Shown here piece after piece: positions 14,762 through 20,042 of a DNA stretch of 20,042 nt. Source of the stretch: CAZSNT01 sp964607765 (GTDB lineage: Bacteria > Verrucomicrobiota > Lentisphaeria > Oligosphaerales > JABHEG01); the NCBI GenBank assembly GCA_964607765.1, contig CAZSNT010000176.1, forward strand, positions 1-20,042, written 5' to 3'. Every line of letters starts with the position of its first letter. The stretch's first letter is position 1. The position numbers and the translations under genes are program-made. The notes beneath the pieces were generated by a model. It was not told where the DNA came from and did no database searches. It saw nothing but the letters and a program-made list of their open reading frames with translations.

Positions 14762-15682
14762 ATGAACGAACAGAGCAAGCACAAAGCGGCGGGGTACGTG
14801 TGGCGGCGCAAGCTGTCGCCCTACGTGTTCCTGACCCCCTATGTGCTGTTGACCTGCACGTTCTTCGTGTATCCGTTCGTGCAGGCCGTACTGCTGGCTT
14901 TCTACCAGACGAACGGGCCGCGCAGCCGCGTGTTCGTGGGGCTGAGCAACTTTGCGTTCATTCTCTCGGACCCGGACTTCTGGACCGCACTGCGCAACAC
15001 GACGGTTTACGCGCTGTTCTCGGTGTTCCTGCAGCTGCCGCTGTCGCTCGGCCTGGCGCTGCTGCTGAACACGCGCCGCGACCGCATGAGAGGCTTCTTC
15101 CGGCTGTTGCTGTTCAGTCCGCACCTGGTCGGCCAGATTTTTGTCGGCGTGATATTCAGCGTGATCTTCGTGCCGCGCTACGGTCTGTTCAACCGCTTCC
15201 TGCAGGCGCTGATGGGATGGGGGTTGGAGGAGCGCTGGCTGGAGAACCCGACCTTGGTCATGCCCGCGCTGATTGTCACGTCGCTGTGGATGTACGTCGG
15301 GTTCAACATGATCTATTTCCTGGCCGCACTGCAGAACGTGGACACGACGCTGGTCGAAGCGGCTCAGATCGACGGAGCCGGGCCCTGGCACGTGTTCTGG
15401 AACGTGACGCTGCCGGCGATCAAACCGGTCGCGACGTTTGTGGTGATTATGAGCACGATCGGGTCGTTCCAGCTGTTCGAGCTGCCGTACGCATTGTTGC
15501 AGGGCGGATTCGGGCCGAAGAACGCGGGGTTGACGATCGTCGGGTACCTGTACAACTCGGCGTTCAACGCGGGGGATTTGGGCACAGGCTCGGCCGTGGG
15601 CTGGATCCTGGCCTTGATCATCTTCGTCATCAGCCTGATCCAGATCAGGATTTCGGGCACAATGAGGACGAACCGCGCATGA
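14762..15682 (+). CDS. Sugar ABC transporter permease, MalF-like
   Basis: A 306-residue inner-membrane permease with about six transmembrane helices, the first being YVFLTPYVLLTCTFFVYPFV after a basic cytoplasmic N-terminus. The EAA loop that docks the ATPase is EAAQIDGAGPWHVFWNVTLP (199-218), with the conserved glycine G206 and proline P218. The GSFQLFELPYALLQGGFGP block is typical of MalF/UgpA-type subunits. It pairs with the MalG-like gene, which overlaps it by four bases (ATGA at 15679-15682), indicating translational coupling. There is no ribosome binding site before its ATG; octamer repeats occupy that place. Substrate unknown; sugar or glycerol-phosphate-type importers share this architecture. 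Confidence 0.92.
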   Translation: MNEQSKHKAAGYVWRRKLSPYVFLTPYVLLTCTFFVYPFVQAVLLAFYQTNGPRSRVFVGLSNFAFILSDPDFWTALRNTTVYALFSVFLQLPLSLGLALLLNTRRDRMRGFFRLLLFSPHLVGQIFVGVIFSVIFVPRYGLFNRFLQALMGWGLEERWLENPTLVMPALIVTSLWMYVGFNMIYFLAALQNVDTTLVEAAQIDGAGPWHVFWNVTLPAIKPVATFVVIMSTIGSFQLFELPYALLQGGFGPKNAGLTIVGYLYNSAFNAGDLGTGSAVGWILALIIFVISLIQIRISGTMRTNRA

Positions 15683-16770
15683 CGGCACCAGTGGCCATCC
15701 TCAAGCTGACGGGAGTGTTGCTGCTGGCGCTGTACAGCGTGCTGTCCGGCAGCTCGCCTGAGCGGCGGGATGCTGCGGCAGCCTGGGCGCTGTACGCGCT
15801 TGGCGCCATCCTGCTGGTTGTGCCGTGGTGGGGCCCACAGGTGAACGCGCTGCACACAGTGCTCGCCTCGCTTGGCGCCGTGTTCGTGGCGTTGTACGCG
15901 CTGTCCCCCGCTCGGCCTACACTGGCTTTGACGTACCTGCGCTACGTTGCGCTCGTGCTGGCCGCGGCCTTGGTTCTGACTCCCTTCTGCTGGCTGATCT
16001 GTGCTGCGTTCAAGGACAGGGATGTGCTCATGCAGTACACCTTCCTGCCCGCGCTCAGGGACTGGTCCGCAAAGACACTGAACCTGGGCAATTTCCGGGA
16101 GTTGTTCAAAGGCGAAAGCACGCCGCAGGGCACGGTCTACTTCTGGCGCTACATGCTGAATTCGCTGTTCCTGGCCTGCACGGTCACCACGATCCACATC
16201 CTGATGTGTTCGCTGAGCGGGTATGCGTTGGCCAAGTACGAGTTCCGCGGCAAGCGCGGGTTCATGCTGTTCATGCTCGGGTCGATGATGATTCCGCGGA
16301 TGATCTTCCTGGCGCCGGTGTACCAGCTGGTGTACCGGATCGGCTGGATCGACACATACCTGGCGTTGCTGGTGCCGGGCGCGATTCCGGTGTTCGGCAT
16401 CATCCTGTTCCGGCAGGCGATCGTGAATGTGCCGGACGACCTGCTCGAAGCGGCGCGCATTGACGGCTGCAGTGAGGTCGGCATCTACTGGGGCGTGATC
16501 ATGCCGCTGGTGCGGCCCATGACCGCCGCGTTTTGCCTGGTCAGCTTCCTGGGCTCGTGGAACAACTTCCTCGGTCCGCAGATCTACATCAACACGCAGG
16601 CGAAGCTCACGCTCCCCGTCATCCTCAGCCAGTACATGGGAATCTACAGTCAGCAATACGGCGTGTTCCTCGCCGGCACGCTGCTGTCGATCATTCCGCC
16701 TGCTATCATCTTCTTCGCGCTGCAGCGCGAGTTTGTCAGCGGCCTGACCAGCGGTGCAGTCAAGGGCTGA
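15679..16770 (+). CDS. Sugar ABC transporter permease, MalG-like, with N-terminal extension
   Basis: A 363-residue inner-membrane permease. The standard MalG-like core begins around residue 86 (YLRYVALVLAAALVLTPFCW) and contains MLNSLFLACTVTTIHILMCS, SMMIPRMIFLAPVY and the EAA loop EAARIDGCSEVGIYWGVIMP (257-276) with G263 and P276. It ends in the family-typical EFVSGLTSGAVKG. The first 80 residues add about three hydrophobic helices (LKLTGVLLLALYSVL, AWALYALGAILLVVPWW, TVLASLGAVFVALYALS) not found in ordinary members of about 275-300 residues. The start overlaps the upstream stop as ATGA. No ATP-binding subunit follows, so the importer must share a MalK-type ATPase encoded elsewhere. Confidence 0.92.
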   Translation: MTAPVAILKLTGVLLLALYSVLSGSSPERRDAAAAWALYALGAILLVVPWWGPQVNALHTVLASLGAVFVALYALSPARPTLALTYLRYVALVLAAALVLTPFCWLICAAFKDRDVLMQYTFLPALRDWSAKTLNLGNFRELFKGESTPQGTVYFWRYMLNSLFLACTVTTIHILMCSLSGYALAKYEFRGKRGFMLFMLGSMMIPRMIFLAPVYQLVYRIGWIDTYLALLVPGAIPVFGIILFRQAIVNVPDDLLEAARIDGCSEVGIYWGVIMPLVRPMTAAFCLVSFLGSWNNFLGPQIYINTQAKLTLPVILSQYMGIYSQQYGVFLAGTLLSIIPPAIIFFALQREFVSGLTSGAVKG

Positions 16771-16817
16771 CCGGCTTCGGGCGCAGGTGATGGGCCGTTG
16801 ATCCGGGGCGGGGTCTG

Positions 16818-18149
16818 TCAGGGCTGCCGCGTCGCGCTGAGGCGCTTGAAGGCTTGGGGGGCATTCTGGCAGAACGCGCCGTAGAGGTGTGGGCGCCGCT
16901 GCTGCCAGTTGACCTGCCGGAAACAGCCGCCGTTCCATTTGCGGAAGCCGGGCTGCGGGTCGACCGCTGCCACAACGGTGTCGGCTGTGCCGTCGTTGTA
17001 GGCCAGGAACCGGCCGCTGCGATCGATGATGCAACTGCCGCGGGACCGGTTGCGCGCCACGACCATGCAGAGCTGATTGTCCATGGCCCGGACACGCATG
17101 ATGCTGCGCCAACGCTCCTCGTCGAGTTGTGGCGGGCCGGGAGTCCAGCGACTCGCCCGGTGGTCGCCCATGATCGGCAGGACCAGGAAGTCGGCACCGT
17201 TGAGGCCGACCATACGCGAGGACTCCGCCGCGGAACTGTCCATGCAGATGTTGCACCCGATGCGCCCTGCGCGCGTGTTGCAGACCGGGAAGCCGTCACC
17301 GGGCAGCACGCCGGAGGTCGCTTCGAAGGAGGCCAGGTGCACTTTGTGGTAGATCCCGGCGATCTCCCCGGTCGCGTCGATGATGACCGCGCTGTTGCGC
17401 ACCGCATCGCGTTCACGCTCGTTCACGCCCAGCACCACCACGGCACTGTGACGCCGGGCGATGTCAGCAAACACGTCTGTTTCGGGGCCGGGCACGGACA
17501 CCGCGTTGTCGAAAGCGTGCCCCGGTACGTTCCACTGCAGGCAGACCTCGGGCAGCGCGAGCAGTTGTGCGCCATGCTCGCCGCAGGCCCTCTCGCAGCG
17601 TTCGGCGTAGTAGGCGACCGCTTTGTCCAACGTGTTTCTGGCCGTTGCGGTGTCTTCCTCGGTCCCGGTGACGACAGCGACTGTGATTGGCTCCGGTCGC
17701 GATGCGGGACCAAGGCAGCGGATGCTGGGCGCTTCCCATTCCACGTGCCCGTTCGCCGTCCAGCGCAGCGTGGCTCGGACAGTGAGCGCCGTGGCCTCGG
17801 CCGGGGCCTCCAGCACAGCGCGCAGCAAGATGCGGCTGTCGTCCAACTCGGTCCGTGTCACGTAGTCCCAGATGACCGTGGCGCCTGTCCGTCCCTCGTC
17901 CCGCGACACTGTCCCCCAGCAGGCGTGCCCCACGAGCATGTCCTCGGGCACGGCCACGGCTTCGTGCCGGGCGCGCAGCTCGATCCGGTAAGCGTGTCCG
18001 GGCGCGATGTCGGCGAAGAGGAACTGCCAGCCGCCGCAGCAGAACCGGGTTCCGTTCGAGCGCGTCAGGAACGCGTCGTCGCGCCGTTCCGTTACGGGAG
18101 CGGCCTTCGGGTGGGGGGCCCAGGGCTCTGCAGTCACGAATTCCATCAT
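16818..18149 (-). CDS. Carbon-nitrogen hydrolase (nitrilase superfamily) with N-terminal beta domain
   Basis: A 443-residue protein. Residues about 152-415 are a nitrilase-fold amidohydrolase with the complete triad: E201 in LALPEVCLQW, K269 in IYHKVHLASF and C302 in GCNICMDSSAAES. Activity on an amide, nitrile or carbamoyl compound is expected; the substrate is not evident. Residues 1-150 are a beta-rich extra domain (WQFLFADIAPGHAYRIELRA, ALTVRATLRWTANGHVEWEA) resembling the carbohydrate-binding-like sandwiches found ahead of hydrolases. No signal peptide is visible, so it is probably cytoplasmic. There is no Shine-Dalgarno sequence before the paired ATGs (18149, 18146), so the true start is uncertain. 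It lies downstream of the hybrid kinase on the same strand, with tandem hairpins between. Confidence 0.88.
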   Translation of the reverse strand: MMEFVTAEPWAPHPKAAPVTERRDDAFLTRSNGTRFCCGGWQFLFADIAPGHAYRIELRARHEAVAVPEDMLVGHACWGTVSRDEGRTGATVIWDYVTRTELDDSRILLRAVLEAPAEATALTVRATLRWTANGHVEWEAPSIRCLGPASRPEPITVAVVTGTEEDTATARNTLDKAVAYYAERCERACGEHGAQLLALPEVCLQWNVPGHAFDNAVSVPGPETDVFADIARRHSAVVVLGVNERERDAVRNSAVIIDATGEIAGIYHKVHLASFEATSGVLPGDGFPVCNTRAGRIGCNICMDSSAAESSRMVGLNGADFLVLPIMGDHRASRWTPGPPQLDEERWRSIMRVRAMDNQLCMVVARNRSRGSCIIDRSGRFLAYNDGTADTVVAAVDPQPGFRKWNGGCFRQVNWQQRRPHLYGAFCQNAPQAFKRLSATRQP

Positions 18150-18184
18150 AGTCAGGAACGGTCAGGTGAAAGGCTGTCGGCCCG

Positions 18185-18216
18185 AGGCGGGAGGGCGCCT
18201 CAGGCGGGGACGCCTG
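18185..18216. terminator. Two tandem GC-rich hairpins downstream of the hybrid kinase gene
   Basis: AGGCG at 18185-18189 pairs with CGCCT at 18196-18200 (6-nt loop). CAGGCG at 18201-18206 pairs with CGCCTG at 18211-18216 (GGGA loop). They lie 3 bp beyond the TAA of the kinase gene (18219-18221) and before the amidohydrolase start. There is no clear U-tract, so they may be REP-like repeats, an mRNA stabiliser or a weak terminator. Confidence 0.45.
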
Positions 18217-18218
18217 CG

Positions 18219-19871
18219 TTACCGGCGGAGTTCCGCCATGACTTTCTGAAGCAGTTCGTTTCGCGTGAACGGCTTGTGGATGAAGCCGGTGTCCGCCTCC
18301 TCCGGATGGCGCATGCGGAAGTCCTCTTCGGAGTAGCCGCTGGAAAACGCCACGCGCAGATCCGGCTCGAGCACGCTGATCTCACGGCGTGCCAGCATGC
18401 CGCCCATGACGGGCATTGACAGGTCCAGCAGGACGAGGTCAAGCGTCTTGCCGGCACGCTTCACGGTATCAACCGCTTCCTTCCCGTCACTCGCGGTAAC
18501 GACAGTGAAGCCGGCGGCCTCGAGCATGCGGCCCATGACCAGGAGCACGGGGGCTTCGTCGTCGGCCACGAGAATGGTCGCGCCGCCCGTCTTGGGGCGT
18601 TCCCGTGCCGGCGGCGGCGCTTGATCCGGCGTTTCGGCGACCCGCTGCGGCGCCTGCCCCGGCTTGGCAAGGGGCAGCAGAATGCGGAACGTACTTCCCT
18701 GGCCTGGGGTGGAGGTCACGGAGATGGCGCCGCCGTGCCCGCGCACTATTCCGAGCACGGAGGCGAGGCCGAGTCCGCGGCCAATGAATTTGGTGCTGAA
18801 GAACGGGTCGAAAATGCGCAGGCGCGTTGCTTCATCCATGCCGCAGCCATTGTCCGCAACGTCCACAAAGGCATAGAACCCGGGATCGAGCCCGCCACCC
18901 AGCGGCAGTGTGGCCAGGAACGCTTCATCCGCCTTGTGTATGCCTGTGCGGACGACGATCTCGATTCCGTCATCGGGGCTGGCTTCGGCAGCGTTCAGCA
19001 GCAGCGCCATGAGCGCCTGTTCGAGCTGCAGTGCGTCACCCACAATCGGGCAGTCGCCCTCGGACAGTTTGTAAGAGATCCGGACGTCGGCGGGCAGGGC
19101 TGTTCCGATCAGCGTTCCCATGCCTCTGATGAGCGAACAGATGCCCAGGGGCGCGGAATCACGCACGCCGGTGCCGGTGTACTCGAGCATCTGTTTGGTG
19201 AGCTCCGCGGCGCGCCGGGCGGAACTCTTGATAAGCTCCACATCGTTGAGTGTTTCGCTGTCTTCGGGCAGGCTGGCGGCGAGGAACTCGGCGCTGCCCA
19301 AGATGGTCTGCAGCACATTGTTGAACTTGTGTGCGATTCCCCCCGCCATGACGCCGAGGCTCTCGTGCTTCTGCACCATGCGCATGCGTGCTTCGAGGGC
19401 GCTGCGGTTCGCCTCGGCCTGCTTCCGCTCCGTGATGTCTCTGGCAAAGGCGCAATTGTAGCCCTTGCCGTCGATCTCCACGTAATTGGCCGTGATCTCG
19501 ACAGGGAACAGGCTGCCGTCCTTGCGGCGATGCTGCGATTCGAACGTCAGTGTCCCCTTGCTCCTGAGCTCTTCCCAGTGCTCAGGGAAATGGTCTGCCG
19601 GGAAGAGCGGATCGATGTCGGTGACCCCCATGGTCAACAGTTCGTCAATGCTGTACCGGAGGGTCCGGCTCGCGGCCTGATTGACGTAGATGAAGCGACT
19701 GTCGGCGCCCATCCAGAACCCCGCATCAGCCACGTGATCGATGCTGAAACGTGTGAGGGAGTCCTCGATTTGCGCGGTCCCCGCCACCAAGCGCTCCAGC
19801 TCGGCCACACGCCGTCGGAGGCTGCTCGCCTCCTCCAGCAGTTCTTCCTTGGTTCTCTCCGGATCGGTCAT
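18219..19871 (-). CDS. PAS-domain hybrid sensor histidine kinase with C-terminal receiver
   Basis: A 550-residue soluble hybrid kinase. Residues 4-40 form a coiled coil (TKEELLEEASSLRRRVAELE). Residues about 40-150 form one PAS/PAC domain (GFWMGADSRFIYVNQAA, FESQHRRKDGSLFPVEI, ARDITERKQAE). The histidine box is GGIAHKFNNVLQTILGS with phospho-accepting H181. The ATPase domain has the N box LLLNAAEAS (N293), G1 DVADNGCGM (340-345), F box FDPFFSTK and G2 GRGLGLASVLGIVRGHGG. The receiver at 430-550 has the acidic pair D437-D438, phospho-acceptor D483 (LVLLDLSMP) and K533 (HKPF). No transmembrane helix is present, so it senses a cytoplasmic signal. I chose the ATG at 19871 because GAGG lies 5 nt upstream; an upstream ATG at 19925 is also in frame. 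No partner response regulator is next to it. Confidence 0.92.
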   Translation of the reverse strand: MTDPERTKEELLEEASSLRRRVAELERLVAGTAQIEDSLTRFSIDHVADAGFWMGADSRFIYVNQAASRTLRYSIDELLTMGVTDIDPLFPADHFPEHWEELRSKGTLTFESQHRRKDGSLFPVEITANYVEIDGKGYNCAFARDITERKQAEANRSALEARMRMVQKHESLGVMAGGIAHKFNNVLQTILGSAEFLAASLPEDSETLNDVELIKSSARRAAELTKQMLEYTGTGVRDSAPLGICSLIRGMGTLIGTALPADVRISYKLSEGDCPIVGDALQLEQALMALLLNAAEASPDDGIEIVVRTGIHKADEAFLATLPLGGGLDPGFYAFVDVADNGCGMDEATRLRIFDPFFSTKFIGRGLGLASVLGIVRGHGGAISVTSTPGQGSTFRILLPLAKPGQAPQRVAETPDQAPPPARERPKTGGATILVADDEAPVLLVMGRMLEAAGFTVVTASDGKEAVDTVKRAGKTLDLVLLDLSMPVMGGMLARREISVLEPDLRVAFSSGYSEEDFRMRHPEEADTGFIHKPFTRNELLQKVMAELRR

Positions 19872-20042
19872 ACACCCCTCATTTGCGTATTCTGTTGTCA
19901 TCCGTACAACCCCACACGGTAGCACGTCGGACGCCGGAAGGCCAGCACGTGGCCTCCTGGCTGAGCGACCGCCCAGTCCGGTGCAGCGCCCCGTAGCCCG
20001 GCTCTCCTGAGCCGGGTCTGGCGTTTGGACATTTGGTTGACT
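19872..20042. other. Noncoding right edge with perfect hairpin
   Basis: I see no gene here. CCCGGCTC (19997-20004) and GAGCCGGG (20009-20016) form a perfect 8-bp stem with a TCCT loop, lying upstream of the kinase gene. It could be the terminator of a gene beyond the window or a REP-like dispersed palindrome. No T-tract follows on the plus strand. Confidence 0.5.

Noticed and set aside
15364..17256. 630-codon minus-strand open frame
   Set aside because: It spans both permeases and part of the amidohydrolase, is rich in Arg, Gln and His, and is a GC-driven shadow.

Overview
This is a GC-rich bacterial window with no rRNA, tRNA, phage or CRISPR sequence that I can see. The gene content suggests an uncultured polysaccharide- or glycan-degrading bacterium of the PVC type (Planctomycetota, Lentisphaerota or Kiritimatiellota). 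The clues are an exported methyltransferase-like/PQQ-propeller protein, a DUF1961 plus DUF4962-type secreted protein, DUF4185 and GH29 remnants, a xylose-isomerase-like TIM barrel and a sugar ABC importer with a LacI regulator. The taxonomic placement is inference.

Layout. (1) Positions 1-1591, minus: the N-terminal 530 residues of a secreted protein that runs off the left edge (YesU-like DUF1961 followed by the start of a DUF4962/heparinase-II-like region). (2) About 1720-1856, plus: a C-terminal scrap resembling a VapC/PIN toxin. (3) 1844-2896, minus: a LacI-family repressor with a candidate promoter and operator. (4) About 3005-3540, minus: a gene graveyard holding a GH29 alpha-L-fucosidase fragment and an internally deleted, frameshifted DUF4185 gene. 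(5) 3725-6370, plus: a tight pair encoding an exported GATase-like protein and a metallophosphoesterase-PHP fusion. (6) 6578-8746, plus: a glycyl radical enzyme with intact Cys and Gly radical motifs. (7) 8756-12953, minus: a sugar-phosphate isomerase/epimerase-like protein, and upstream of it a 1089-residue methyltransferase-like/PQQ-propeller protein. (8) 13056-16770, plus: a sugar ABC importer (binding protein and two permeases, no ATPase), interrupted between the binding protein and first permease by a 145-bp MITE-like inverted-repeat element. (9) 16818-19871, minus: a nitrilase-superfamily amidohydrolase with an extra N-terminal domain and a PAS hybrid histidine kinase, separated by two tandem hairpins.

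Together these genes look like part of a carbohydrate-utilisation region: regulated uptake by the ABC importer, sugar isomerisation, anaerobic radical chemistry by the glycyl radical enzyme, and extracytoplasmic handling of polysaccharide. Two glycan-degrading genes have decayed. The most unusual items are the MITE-like element inside the transporter operon, short tandem 7-8-mer stutters at several gene boundaries, the metallophosphoesterase-PHP fusion, the glycyl radical enzyme with a GCNE active site and no activase nearby, and the exported protein with a SAM-methyltransferase-like fold.
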